A stretch of DNA of 64,000 nt from Alligator mississippiensis. Taxonomy: Eukaryota > Chordata > Crocodylia > Alligatoridae. Location: positions 175,282,933 through 175,346,932 of the forward strand of contig NC_081824.1 of NCBI RefSeq assembly GCF_030867095.1. Direction: 5' to 3'. Shown one piece after another: positions 1 to 12,082 of the stretch (position 1 is the stretch's first letter; each line of letters starts with the position of its first letter). The notes beneath the pieces are model-generated. The model made no database searches. It had not been told where the DNA came from and saw nothing but the letters and a program-made list of their open reading frames with translations. The translations under genes and the position numbers were made by a program.

Positions 1-457
1 TGAGATTGGCCAAGCAAGACCTATCTGCAACAAACCTGTGCTGGCTATCCCTCAGGATATTGCCATCAGCTAGTCTGTTTTGGATGGCCTCTTTGATAAT
101 CTTTTCCAAGACCTTCCCCAGGATAGAGGTACGGCTGATGGGCCTGTAGTTTGCCGGATCCACTTTCCTCCCTTTTTTGAAGATAGGCACCACATTGGCC
201 TTCTTCCATTCATCGGGCACTTAACCAGAGCACCAGGAGTTCTCAAAGATCTGTGCCAGGGGCTGAAATATGATGCTTGCCAGCTCTTTGAGTACCCTGG
301 GGTGTAGACCATCAGGGCCAGATGACTTGAAGGTATCCAGCCTGTCAAGGTGTTCCTTCACAACGTCAGCTTTGATGGATGGTAAGGAATGTCCCTTGCC
401 CAGGCCTCCCTGTCCAGCAGTGGGCAGGGGGCTCAGATTTGGCTGAGCACTCCTCAT
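1..457 (-). mobile_element. CR1 LINE ORF2 fragment (reverse transcriptase), broken
   Basis: Read on the minus strand, the segment encodes part of a non-LTR retrotransposon reverse transcriptase. It contains a GPDGLHPRVLKELA block, followed in another frame by a KKGGKW block and a GRSWKRL block. These match in order the CR1-clade RT segments SxGPDxIHPRVLKELA, PIFKKGxK and PGKxxE. The frame changes near 220-250, so the copy is dead. It runs off the left edge of the window and stops where the MITE at 458 begins. Copying of CR1 RNA into DNA at a nicked target is the family's known role. The CR1 assignment is confident; the subfamily is not known. Confidence 0.85.
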
Positions 458-640
458 AGACATTGCATAAACAGGCTTGACCCAAATCAGTTAAGTCTGA
501 TACTACATTCAACCAGGTTTATCTCAAACCAGTTTCGGCCATTTTCAAATTGGTTTATTTGCAGTTTATATCTGTTCTGTTCCAGGTTTAAACCAGTTTC
601 TGATCACTTAAACTGGTTTATGTATAATGTCTGTCCCTAG
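458..640 (+). mobile_element. MITE family B, copy 1 (AGACATT termini)
   Basis: About 183 bp, shared with 26330-26520, 38945-39141 and 52561-52746. It starts AGACATTGCATAAAC and ends GTCTGTCCCTAG, which are imperfect inverted repeats. The interior has repeated short palindromes of the type AAACCAGTTT and AAACTGGTTT. There is no coding capacity. The full-length form appears to be the copy at 38381-39141; this copy keeps only the right-hand part. The superfamily is not certain. Confidence 0.75.
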
Positions 641-1710
641 GCAGGGTGTGAATAGCAGTATGCGTTCTTAGCAGCCATGTTGTCTTGTGTCATGCTCATG
701 AGTAACAAAGTTGATCTCAGACAACTGTCTGTGATAAAAGCTTTGTTTCATGTGTAATAATTAGGTGACAGGGCAAGGAGGATTTCTCACCTTCCCCCAA
801 GCTGAAATGCAGACACTTTGCCACCACTTTGGAGCAACCAGCTGCCCTGCTGGCACTCCCTTCTCAGACCAGAAATTCCCCATTCAATGAAGGCAGTACC
901 CTTTCAAAGGTTTCCTCTTTAGCCTCGTGCCTATGTACAAAGCTGCAAACTGTGGCCTCCAATGCAGATAAGAAAAATCATCAATCAAAAAAAACCAACA
1001 AAAAACCAAAAGCCTGCTTCAGCCGGAAAATAATGTGAAGAATTAAAATGACCTGATCAGGAACGGGTAGGAGGTGGAGGTCTTCTGAATAAAGCAAGCT
1101 GGAGGGGACCCCTTCTTGTTCTAATCATCAGGCCAAACCCATTGATCTGCATTGAAACCAGAGGTTCAAATCCAGGCAGTATCAGCTCAATTCATCAGCT
1201 CCCCAAGGCAAATCAATGCAGCCTGCTCCATGGAAATCTTAGAAACCAAGTTCTTTGTCTGCTCTGTATAGACATTACAGAGCCCAGGGCATTTTTTTTA
1301 AGAAGTTGTTTTTTGTCCAAGTGTCCTTTGTCCTTTCACACAGTAGTGCAGCATGCTGTGTGCCAGCTGGCTGTTGTACTCCACCCTACAGAGGGCTGCA
1401 CCCCAACTCTTGTATGCACACAGTCCACAGAATGCTATGAAATACAAGACATTATATGCATCTAAATTTATATTATTAACAGAAATGACAGCATACAGGA
1501 GCTGAGGAATTTAAGTTAAGCTAAAGAGGGGGCATGGGGTTGGGGGAGGGGGCAGGGGAAGAGAGAAGAGGACTCTCATGCCTATCCTTCTTCCCCTCAG
1601 ATTGGGAAAGGAATATAATTTTGTACATGTCCTTTCACCCTGGTGGCATTCTCTCCCAGGAACAACAGGATACCACTGTGAAGCTGTCAACTTCTTTTAA
1701 TCCCCTAGAG
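641..1710. other. intergenic, no gene seen
   Basis: Mixed-composition sequence with a short A/C-rich stretch near 985-1010. I see no exon-like open frame, RNA gene or clear transposon boundary here. Confidence 0.6.
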
Positions 1711-1960
1711 CAGAGGTGGTCAACCAGCAGCACACATGCCACAAGTGGCACGGGCAGCCTCCGTGTGTGGCACATACAGCAGGGAAGCAGCACAGTGATA
1801 TATTGGGCAGGGAGCAGAAAGCAGAGCATAAGATCAAGTGAGGAGCAAGGCACAGGGAGCAGAAAGCAGATCAGCAGATTGGGTAGGGGAAGAGGATTAG
1901 AGTAACACTTGGGGAGGGATTACTGTGCATCACACCAGCCAAAAAAAGGTTGCCCCACTG
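1711..1960. mobile_element. nonautonomous hAT element (250 bp)
   Basis: The termini are inverted: CAGAGGTGGTCAACC at the left and GGTTGCCCCACTG at the right. The flanks are CCCTAGAG at 1703-1710 and CCCTAGTG at 1961-1968, an 8-bp target duplication with one mismatch and the CTAG core seen at other hAT insertions here. The interior has repeated GGCAC/GGGAGCAGAAAGCAGA motifs. There is no transposase, so it must have been moved in trans. Confidence 0.8.
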
Positions 1961-1968
1961 CCCTAGTG

Positions 1969-2318
1969 GACCTCCAGTCACATGTACTCTGTCCTGCCTT
2001 CCCTTTATACACTTCTTATTCTGATAGTTAGAAAAGGAAATAACTACGGTAAACATATGATATGTGTTGCTCCATGTTGGCTTGTAATGGTGCATCCATA
2101 TTTGACCTAGCAGATTTTGTAGTCGTTATGTCCACACATTAGCTCTTAAATAGGCCTGGTCAGGGTGATCCAAGGCCAAAACATTAACATTTTGTTAAAA
2201 AGCAGAAAGTTTTACAACACCTAGGATCCACAGAAATGCTGCCAGAAACGAAAATTAAGAAGAAATGTACCACACACCAAACCAAAATGAAAAGTATCCT
2301 AGCAAGGTTTTTTTAATT
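1969..2318. other. intergenic, no gene seen
   Basis: AT-rich sequence between two hAT insertions. I see no gene or regulatory site that can be supported. Confidence 0.5.
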
Positions 2319-2811
2319 GTCTAGTGCAGCAGTGAGCAACCTTTACAAGCAGTAGAACCAACCTCACTTCCATCCACAGTGGCAAATTAAGACTTATTGG
2401 GGCCCTGGGCAAACAGAAAATTGGAGGCCCCCCAACCAAGCGAAGAGAGGTTTCCTCTGTGCCTGCCAGGGGGCCATGACTGGGCCCACCTGGCCTCCTT
2501 GGTATGTCTGGGAAGAACCAGGGGGTGCAAGTGCTGCTCAGGTGAAGGTGACCCTGGCCCCAGCCTGGCCCCTCCGCCTGGCAGGTGTCATGCAGCCAGA
2601 ACCGTGGTCCCCCAGGGCTGTGGGACGGGCTGGGGCCAGGGCCAGCTGGAAGGGGGATGGGGGGCACAGGCTCTGCCTCCAGCTGTCCACCTGCCCCTCT
2701 GCCAGCCCCAGGGCAGGACAGGGCTGTCCCATCCTCTCCCAGCAGCACTGATGCCTGAAGCCACCTGCAAGGAGTGGGAGTGGGTGTGGGAGCAAGAGCA
2801 GGGCTGCCCAT

Positions 2812-3101
2812 AGATTCACAGATTCATAGATGTTAGGGTCGGAAAGGACCTCAATAGATCATCGAGTCCGACCCCCTGCATAAGCAGGAAAGAGCGCTGG
2901 GTTTAGATGACCCCAGCTAGATACTCATCTAACCTCCTCTTGAAGACCCCCAGGGTAGGGGAGAGCACCACCTCCCTTGGGAGCCTGTTCCAGACCTTGG
3001 CCACTCTAACTGTGAAGAAGTTCTTCCTAATGTCCAGTCTAAATCTGCTCTCTGCTAGCTTGTGGCCATTGTTTCTTGTAACCCCTGGGGGCGCCTTGAT
3101 G
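2812..3101 (-). mobile_element. CR1 LINE 3' end, nested in a hAT element
   Basis: The plus strand begins with the CR1 tail repeat (AGATTCACAGATTCATAGATG), then the conserved GGACCTCAATAGATCATCGAG-type segment, then the reverse complement of the end of ORF2. It is 5'-truncated, as is usual for CR1. On the right it abuts an exact 22-bp tandem duplication (3102-3145). Confidence 0.9.
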
Positions 3102-3145
3102 AATAAATACTCACCAATTCCCTAATAAATACTCACCAATTCCCT
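3102..3145. repeat. exact 22-bp tandem duplication
   Basis: The unit beginning AATAAATACTCACC occurs at 3102-3123 and again at 3124-3145 without mismatch, at the truncated end of the nested CR1. It may be a product of the insertion or a later slippage event. Confidence 0.9.
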
Positions 3146-3829
3146 CATGTTGCCTCCTGGCAGACGGCCCCAGGAAGCTACTGCCATTGCCCACAGGGAG
3201 CCCTGTCCTAGCTGGAGGGGAGGAGGCGCATGCTGCCTGCCCCAGACGCCTGCAGCCAGGGTGCCTACCTGGGCCATGCTGCCCAAGTGTCCCAGGGGGT
3301 CTCTGATTGGCAGGGGCCCCTGGGCCCAGGCCCCGTGAGCCTATGCATTAATCTGCCCCTGCCAGTCCAACATAGGCCAGGGGGTTTTAGCAGCACATCA
3401 TCAGCAAGGGGCTTTGCCTGAATCCGTGCCAGGGCCAGGCAGCTGCACCCACATCGCCACTTCTCCCAACCCCCTGCTCCCCAGCATCAGTGTGGATGCA
3501 GTTTCCAACTGGTGGGGAACTGAGCCATGGTCGGGCAGCTGGAAGCTGTGTCCATGCTGCTGCTACTTCTTTCTCCGTACCCATACCTGCCTCCCAGCTG
3601 TAGTACAGACACAACTGGAAGCTGCCTGACCCTGGAACAGCTCCCCACTGGCTAGAAGTTGGGCCCACACTGCAGCTGAGGCAGCAGGAGGGTTAGGAGG
3701 AATGGCAGCAGTAAGGGCACAGCTCCTCACTGCCCAACTTCAGTATAGACATGGGCAAAGAGAAAGCCCTAAAACCCCGTGGGCTACATCCAGCCCATGG
3801 GCCATATGTTGTTGACCCCTGGTCTAGGG

Positions 3830-4906
3830 TTAAAAAAAATCATGAGTCAGTATCTGAGGACTTTACTTGACATGTGGATAAATAAATTGATTTGGAAAGA
3901 TCCCACCTGTATTTTCATGAGGTATAACTTGGGATAGCTTTACTGATTTCTCAGGATGTTTTTCCCAGTCCTTCAGTATTTACTATCCTTAAATTCCCAG
4001 GTTCTGAAGTCAAGCAACAATGGGATTCTCTGATCATCATGCCACAGGGCAGGCATTATCCAATGCTTCTTTTGAAGCTGGTCCCCTGGACAGCCAAGTG
4101 AAGGAGATGAGGGGCCAGAGGGTTGCATTCACACTAGTGTCTGTGGCTTGATGAGGTGGCTGCTGCCCTGGAAGGAAACAGGCCTGGGTTCTTCCCTGTA
4201 GCCATGCTTTCCATGGAACAGAAACTTCCCTGCTTCATTTTATCCAATATAGCTAGCTGCACGTAAGTGCCAAAAAGGCCATAAAAACTTCCTTTTAGAT
4301 GCAAAAAAGGGAATCAGAATTCTGCCCTATGTGTATTCCTAAGCTTAAATCTAGGCATGTATCTTGTGGGTTCTTGCCTCACAAAATGTAATTCTTGAAA
4401 TGAAAAATTAACCAAAGTATTGTGTAAAGTTTCCAACCAAGAATAAAGAAGAACCTCTCTGGTTATGATTTTACAGCTGAGCCTGGTGATCTTAAGGAAG
4501 TGAATTCTACATGATGGGATGAGCTAAATGTGTATGAGTAGGGAACAGAAAGGGATAGAGGAATGACCTCTTTTGGAAACAATGATCAAGATTTCCACCA
4601 GCTGAATAAGGACTCTGATAAGAGACCAGGGGATAGTTGAGCACAACGCAACAAGGCTACAAGAAAACTCAGAAAGCAAATACTCTACCCCCACTGTTTA
4701 GTGTCACTATATAACTGAAGGAGTAAGGGCACTGCTGTGTGTGAGGATATGGCTATACCGGTTGAGGGTAGGCCTATTTGTCCTGTCTTAGGCGTGGGCC
4801 AAGCCCACCATGTAACATAGTAGCCCCCTACAAATTGGGGGGGCTAGTGGGGACAGGAACAACTAAATACTGGGGACAAAAAATGACAAAAGGACGTGCA
4901 GGTGGG
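3830..4906. other. intergenic, no gene seen
   Basis: About 1.1 kb of mostly unique sequence of average composition. No exon, RNA gene or clear repeat boundary was recognised. Confidence 0.5.
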
Positions 4907-5230
4907 TCAAAGGTTAAAAAAAGTGCACCCTTGTGGGGGCACCGAGCACAGTACCCCAGACAGTGCCCACCAACTCTCAAAGGCGGCCAGATTGCCAGTG
5001 GCTACTGCCCAGTGGTGCTCTGCTCGGAGATGGGAACAGAGGAGACCCAGGAAGACAGCCCCGCAGTCCCCGGGGACCCTCCTGGCCAGAGCCTCCTTCC
5101 TGGTGAGATAGACAGCCAGCTTGGCCAGGGCCAGGAGGAGGTTGGCCAGGAGATCCCGAGGCTTGGTGGGGCCATGGATGGGGTGTGCGAAAATACATAA
5201 GTGAGGAGGAAAGTGCAGCCAGAACCCCAA
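4907..5230 (-). pseudogene. Tx1/L1-like LINE ORF2 C-terminal remnant
   Basis: The minus strand has a 107-codon open frame whose middle reads LLALAKLAVYLTRKEA, followed by LLCSHLRAEHHWA and a WWALSGVLCSV block, then a stop. This order resembles the C-terminal region of Tx1-type L1-clade ORF2 proteins as I know them: a hydrophobic xLAKLAIxxxRxxR helix, then LRVEHxxx, then WxxxGxLCSV, near the stop codon. The catalytic reverse transcriptase part is absent. The match rests on remembered family patterns, so it is moderately confident. The alternative is a chance open frame in GC-rich DNA. Confidence 0.5.
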
Positions 5231-8200
5231 TAAGAGGTTCTGCTGTATGACGGTAGGAGGGAATGAATGTACTAGGGTTGGTGTAGGCCTGTAAGGTAAG
5301 CAGCTGGTGTGGTCACTTCTCTAGCAAACACAGCATACTGCATCCATTGTAAATTTAAGACTAGAACAAAGCACCAGAGGAGTACCGCTTCACTTCATGG
5401 GCTGAAACAGAGCAACTACATTCAGAACAGAAATTAATTTTCCAGATACAGGATCATTCAAAAATATTTACAGGTTCAAATATTACTTTTGCTGTTGATT
5501 AAGGAATCACTGTGTCCATGAAGTTAAGTATTGCCACAGCATCAATAAAAGGCTTAGCTGGTTGCATCAATCGCACCTTCTGACAAATTGCTTTCTGCAC
5601 ATCATAGACCAAGCATGTCATTGTGATAGCACCCAGGGGCACTGATCAAGGCCCTGGTTCAATGGCCATTGTACAGACATGCAGCTGACAGACACTACCT
5701 GCCCCAAACAGCTTGCAATCAAGGTTGGCAACCCTCCTGAAATGCAACCCATTCATACTAAATCTGCCTGCAGGGGCACAAACAGTTAACTGTGGATGAA
5801 AAAAAAAGGCATCTGTATGAACAAAAGAAGTCCCGCAAGTGGAAATGCAGATACGTTTAGCCAGAATTAGCCACTCTCCTCTCACTGCCGTACATTTTTG
5901 TGTGTTTAGTTACCAGTATCTCATTTGTTCTGTGTGTCTAGGTACAACGGTTGGTGCCACTTTCAGGCATATTTTTGTTTAAAAGTGGCATTGTACAGTT
6001 TGGCCTAAATTTCCCACAGCAGCCTCCACAGCAACAAGCATAGGTGAAAATAACTGCCATCATTTAGATGCCTAACCATGCATTTTTGGGATGCAATACT
6101 GGAAGCCTAATGGAGGCCCAGCTAACAATGAGTATCCTGGCCCCTGTGGGTGTCTACACCACTTTCAGAACACTTTTGGGGTGGGACTCCCCTCAGCAGG
6201 CCCTGCCCATCTGCTTCTACTTGCATGCATCAAACCCAGAACTGTAGTGCCCAACCCCTATAGGTTGAGACCCCTGTCTATCATTCAGGGAGTGCCATTG
6301 AGTAGCTTCAACCCTGCATTTCCAAGTTTGGTGCTTGTGACAGAGTGAGTGGGTAAGGCCTGCTTGGCTATATCTCTTCTCCAACAGCGCCTGGATGCAA
6401 TGTAAGAAGAACCTCTTAATCCGTCCCTTTCCTTTGCAAACCTCGCCTTTGCTTCAGTCAGTAGGACACATACCAGTTCAAACTCCCTTCCTTACTCCCC
6501 ATTGCTCCCCTAGAGAGCTCTTGCCTGCCCTGCTACTTCAGAGCAGACAGACACCAACACCAACTGTAATGAAAGATAACACCTCAAGCAAGGCATTCTG
6601 ATGGGACTTGAGCTCTACAGTTGTATTTCAGTTTAGGAATTAGGCCTCATCTCCAGCAAATAATGCCAGATCACTGGGCAACACAGGTGAAAGCGTATGG
6701 AAGAGCTTTGTGTAAAGGACTTGTGGCTATTGCTATGAAGTCACCACTGAGAGGAGAAACAGAGCCCAGGACTTCAAGGCTGAGAACAGAAACATCTGCC
6801 CAGTAGTAAGTCTATCACCTGGTGTGACAGCAGCACGTATCCTCACTAAGGCCTGCCACTAGGGAGATGGGGTCAAATGCACAAAGCCTTTTAGTAAAGG
6901 AGGTGCCAACAGGAGAGCGTAAGGTGTTCAGAGCTTCTATTCTGAGACGCACCAAAAAGCACAGGTGATGGTCCAAAGCCTCTCCAAACTGGTAATCCAT
7001 GCCAAAAAACAGTTTCCCCAGACTTTAATACTGCCTACTTCCAGTACAGCTAGATATATAGCAACGGCCTGGGCCCTGGATTAAGATACCTCCAGTGATG
7101 TCAGAAAGTGTGGACACAAGTGGTGATGAGGGGAAAAAAACGCCAATCTTTTAAAAAACCCAAAAACCTCAGGAGTTGCTTGTTTCAGGTTCTGGCTGGA
7201 GATCACCTCTTATTTTATCCCAGCTGGTCTACTCAGGCTTAGCCCATTGCCACCATAAACCCTTAGACCTTGGAAGCTAGATTTTCAAAACAGCCTCAGG
7301 CAAGTAATCTGAGCCAAATAAGACCAGTCTATGCAACCCGCATGCTACAAAAAGTGCAAATCCAGAAGGGCAAGGAGAAACGGATACACTTGTAAAGGGT
7401 TTAAAACATAAAGGGTTTGTTTGGGGCCAGAAGCTCTGTGGATGTGCAACAAACCGGGCACAACTGTCATCCCTGTGTCGTGTGCAACACAGGAACAGCT
7501 CCTTCCATGTGTCCTTTCTGTAACTTTCCCTCCAAGCCCACTCGAGCTAAGAGATCTGGCTGGACACACAAAGGACCGTACAGTATGCTGCCCCATGAAG
7601 CAGCTGAGAATGCTGGGCTGAAGCAAATTCCCCCTCCTTGGGGTGCTGAACATCTTCATTATTCCCCTGTGACCTACGAAGAATATTTGAACCCACAGTT
7701 TGGAAAATCTGGCTTTCTGCCCAGGCACATTTGTGCCAGTCATTGTAGCAGAAACCACACCAGGTTGCAATGGCACCTTCAAAGGCCTAAGCGTCAGGCT
7801 TTGAAGACACCTTGCAAATTGAAGGCTGGGTTTTCAACAGGCCAGCAAAAATGCAGCCCACCTGTTTGCACAGCAAAAGTTGGCACTAGCACGAATAAAA
7901 TGGCTGCTGACACATGCAGACACATACAAGCACACTTGTTTCTCTGTATGAACAAGACTCCTAAAAGCTTTATGGGCCCTCATGGGAGACGGGTTCTGAA
8001 TGTCTAATTTGTAGCCCCCAGAGACCTTCCAGGTTTCTGAATGAGAAACAGGGTGTAAAAAACAAGAGGTAGTTACAGCCAAAAAGGCCTGAAGAAAAAG
8101 CTCTAGCAAGAGCTCCCCCCCAACTTGCCCTTGCACAGAGCCTGTCCTGCAGTGGATCAATCCATCACAACTCCACAGTAATGCCCCTCTTGTCTCCCAA

Positions 8201-9759
8201 CAAACTCCCTTCTAAGGGCTGTTGTACCCCCTCCTTCCTCAAAAGCAAAAGAATCTGCAACCAAAGAAGAGATGCATGGAGCACAAAGCACTCTGAAAAA
8301 AACAGCACCATTTCTCATAAAGTTACAATCCACTTAACCAGAGCTATGGTACAGAAGCACAAATGCATACAAAAGGCTGCACTGTAGGCCAGTGCAAAGG
8401 GACCCCAGTTCCCAGGGTAAGCAGTAAGGCCTGCAACTTTTCACAGCACCCTTCTTTGCTTTCAAACCAGGCTCTACCCTCAATGACACCAGTGTACATC
8501 AAGGGTGATCCCATTGATCCCAGTGGGGTTCCTCCAAATTTACACTGATTTTGCCAAATCAGAATCTGGCCCTTTTTGTATTCGTCCCACCACCGTTCCA
8601 TGTTTTTGCAAGTGGTCAATAAATTCCTCCTTGCATTTTGCAGGAAAGGGCTTAGATATCCATTGTCCTTAGCTTGCCGTCCCTAGTTTTCCTTTCAAAA
8701 TGAAAGAAGCAAAGCAGAAAGGCTGAGAAAGGAACTGATCAGCAAAGTGTGCCAAGCTGCAAACTTTTTATCTGGTTAAGGCCTTCAAAGCCAGGGCAGA
8801 GAGAAATGAAATAATACTCAAAAGAAAGGACTTTCCACCTGGCTTAGATCTTTAGGCATTGCTCTGTGATTAGATATAGATAAACAGCAATATAAATAGA
8901 TATATAGCAATACAAATATGCATGTGCACACGTGCACACACATACTTATCCCATCCTACAAAGTAACTATCCCAGCATGAAAATATGCACCACTTAAAAC
9001 TACTTTATACTACTACTAGATTAAAAAAATAATATGATTCTGCCTCCATTCCCTGCCACCCCCACACTTCTCTAGTACAAGCTGAATTGGCAAAGGCAAC
9101 CCTATGTTCAAAGTAGCAGGCTAAAAACATTCATATAGTACAGGCCAGTGCCTATCATGACTCACTGTGAGCTGGTTAAGAGGAAACTGACCCAGAGTAT
9201 TGAATGTTGAAAGTTAATAGCTTTTATTACCCCTATTATCAATTAACTATAGGGTGTCAAATAAAAGTGCCCAGAGTTTCTCTTACCTTGAGCTGGAAAG
9301 GCTGAATCTCATTCAAACTCTGGTTCCTGAGCTTTTTGGTGAGGATCTTCAGCATGGTATTAATCCCAGGAGCCAAGAAAGGGTTAAGCATACACACAGG
9401 CACACATCTACAGCCACTGCTAGGCTTGGGGGAACTCAGAAGAGCTCACATTCAGCACCTCCAGGTACACAGAACTCCTAAAAGGAGCAAATCTGCAGCT
9501 CTCCTGATTCCAGCTCTGCCCCTGCTTCCCTCCCCCCGCACTCCTTAAAATATATTTCTATGCAACTCCCTTTTCAATGGGAAAAGAAAAAAGGAAAATT
9601 AAACTTCCCTTGCTTTTTCAGGCTTCAGAAGGAGTGAAGGTACCAGCTGGCAAGGTCCTGCCAGGGACAGGAGACATTTGGTGCAATATGTTTATTAAGA
9701 GATGGAACAGATCTTCAGCAGAGGCCCTGGGCTCTGCTCATGGTAATGGTCTAATATGC
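5231..9759. other. mostly unique intergenic sequence
   Basis: About 4.5 kb with no supported gene. The longest open frame, near 7417-8007, starts with TTG rather than ATG, lacks recognisable domains and is of a length expected by chance. Around 8490-8575 a diverged old interspersed repeat with an AAATTTACACTGATTTTG core is likely. A short alternating purine-pyrimidine CA/TG stretch lies near 8918-8945. Confidence 0.5.
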
Positions 9760-9910
9760 CATCTCTTTCTCCCCCTGATGCCTGCTGCTCCAAACAGGCA
9801 TCCCTCGCCTCTCTCTTTCTCTGTCGCACCCCCCTTTTCCCTCTTCCCCCCCTCATCCACGCTCCCTCTCACACACACTGGCTCTCTGTTTCTCCCTCTG
9901 TGTCTTCCAG
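9760..9910. repeat. pyrimidine-rich tract
   Basis: The plus strand is dominated by C and T, with runs such as CCCCCCTTTTCCCTCTTCC. It accounts for the proline/serine-rich open frames read through it. An inverted CCAAT (ATTGG) follows at about 9955. Confidence 0.7.
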
Positions 9911-10995
9911 CAATGTGAAACTTGTAACAAACAGAACACCCAGCCAAGGCTCCCATTGGCCAGGCAAGGAGGACTGTGTCAATTTCAGTGGGCAGGGCTT
10001 CCATTTAAAGGGAAACAGAAGGGGGCACAGAGCCACCCTTCCTCCCCCCAAGCCACTGAGAGGATCCTGGAGTGGCAAGATAACAGGTTCCCCCACGTCC
10101 ACCCCCTCCCACGATAAGCTTTTGAAGGGGGATGTCTGCATATGGGGATTTCAGGAGAGATCATTCCCTGCAGCAGAAGGAAGTGTTTCTATAGCTAGGG
10201 AAAATTAGAAAGAAAAGCATCAAGGTGGTTTGCTGCTAGCACTGTCCCTACTCTTCTCTCCCATTTGCAGTCTGATCCTGCTGTACAGTATCACACTGCT
10301 GCCTGTGATGCTTTATAGCATCAAGCAACACACGCGGTAGGGCCTGAAATCCAGGAAATCCATCAGCTCTCCGAACCCCCGCCCCCCCCCACCCGCACAT
10401 AGAAAATGCTTGGATTTCCTTTTACTTTACTTTCAGGAGCAGCAGGGCCCTGTTCTGGAAAGAGAAAGACTGATGCTTCTAGGAAGGCCGAGCAGGCAGG
10501 ATGATGTGAGCCCAGCCACCAGGATACTGGAAGGTAGAGCTCATGAAGGAATCCCTCTCTGAGTCTGAAGGCTGGAATGGCTCTAGGGTTGCTAATGGGA
10601 GATAAAGCCTTTCTCTGCCAGGCTGTTGGCTTGAATTAGCCCATACTGGAAGTGCCTGGAAGTCCTTATTATCTAGCAGGCAGTGGGGGAGAGGGACTTT
10701 GTCCAGTTGACAGACATATTCGGCATTATATGGAACATTTGTTAGCGGTCTGCCCACACAGGAGAAGGATCCATCACATGAAGCATCCAGCTCACCCTCC
10801 GGCCCAGGACTGAAAGATTTCATAGTCCCTTGCCAACCCCCTGACTCATCCAATTGACCTTGTGCCACATGGACAGCCTAGCAGCAGAAGTCTTTTTTCC
10901 CCAGAGCAGGTCCAGAAGGAGCAGTGGCAATACAAACTCATCTAACCCCCCTCCCCAGGGTAAGAGGGTTGTCCAGCATCTTTAACCCATTCTCC
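9911..10995. other. unique sequence, open frame of doubtful meaning
   Basis: A 129-codon minus-strand frame at 10479-10868 has mixed amino-acid composition but begins with GTG, not ATG, and matches no family I recognise. A C-rich tract lies at about 10375-10400. No gene is called. Confidence 0.4.
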
Positions 10996-11265
10996 TGGAT
11001 CTCAGTAGCATAACTAAGGGTGGGTGAGTGGGGCAGCAGCCTCAGGCATGTACTTAGGAAGGGCGCCACACTTGCCCTCCACCACAGCAGAGTTGGCACC
11101 ATAGCAGCAAAGGCAGCTCCACAGAATTGCTCTCTCAACAGCTGCTGGGTGCACAGACACCACACTGCTGCTGTAAGAGCAACAGCCTGGGCAGTCAGAT
11201 TATACTTTGGCCACAGCAGCAGTAGGAGCAGCAGCAGCCGAGGACTGGTTTTGAGTCCCTAGTGT
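10996..11265 (+). repeat. dispersed repeat family D, copy 1
   Basis: It begins near TAGCATAACTAAGGGTGGG and runs into GAGTGGGGCAGCAGCCTCAGG. It resembles 40676-40890 (plus) and the reverse complement of 53335-53545. All have a conserved TAACTAGAGGTGGGTGAG-like head, a run of GGGCA and a downstream GCAGCAG-rich part. No coding capacity is seen. The class is unknown. Confidence 0.5.
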
Positions 11266-12082
11266 AGGGAATACCCCTGTGCCCTGCCCACCGCACTCTC
11301 AGAACTGCCTTGGTTTTTCAATGCTCAGTGACACCTCTCCCCTATCCGCCACTCTCCCTCAGGGTTTTCCCAGGCACAAACCCTGTTTGTTATGCCTCTG
11401 CTGGACCCCACATGTGGTCTTGCCCACAGAGGTGTTAACAGTAGTGTGACAGGGGTATTTTTGCCAGCCGGAGCTCAAAGGAAACCTCCCATACATTTCA
11501 CACAAGCTACCATATGACCATCTGTAATGATGACACAGGACTTTCCATAAGTACCAGTATACTCTGGCTTTAAACCATCAAGTTCTAGGTGAAAGGCACT
11601 ATTGCCTATTACCAACCCCTTGAACCAATCAGGCTTTTCACCCCCACCTCCTTCTGGGAAAAGTTTTGAAATGCAGAGAAGGTCTCAGCCAGTGTAAGAA
11701 TTGCAAGGAAGCTCAGTGCAGTTAAAATATCAATCCTCTGTTCTCAGCCAACACGCCTGTAACAAGATAAGGAAAGAGAACTGATAAACTGCTGACTGTG
11801 GAAAAGTGAAAGGACATCTTAGTTTCGCAGGAAAGGGACTGAGTTCAGCTCTACTTAGCAAAGGATCTTTCTTAAAGGGACACCATAGTTGCCATAGCTG
11901 CATCACAAAACCTCCTTTTCTTCTTCCGGCGGTGCACCATGACATGGTGCTGGCTGCAGAGGACTTCAACAACTGCATCTAGTGTGCTGCATGCAAGAAG
12001 TACTCTGCTTATATCACACTCCACAGGCCTGATTCATTCTCAAATTTATCTCCAGTAGAGAAACTCCAAATGTACACCAGGT

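Larger units (their letters stand above)
2327..3821. mobile_element. 1.5-kb hAT element interrupted by a CR1
   Basis: The left end is CAGCAGTGAGCAAC at 2327 and the right end is GTTGTTGACCCCTG at 3808-3821, mutually inverted with decay. The flanks are GTCTAGTG (2319-2326) and GTCTAGGG (3822-3829), an 8-bp target duplication with one mismatch. The interior is GC-rich and repetitive. A CR1 3' end (2812-3101) is nested inside, so the hAT copy is older than the CR1 insertion. The open frames inside are composition artefacts without transposase similarity. Confidence 0.75.

Noticed and set aside
7417..8007. 196-codon Cys-containing frame
   Set aside because: It begins with TTG, the first ATG is at about 7507, the cysteines have no zinc-finger spacing that fits a family, and no exon signals frame it.
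10479..10868. 129-codon minus-strand frame
   Set aside because: The start is GTG, not ATG, and there is no similarity or splice context.
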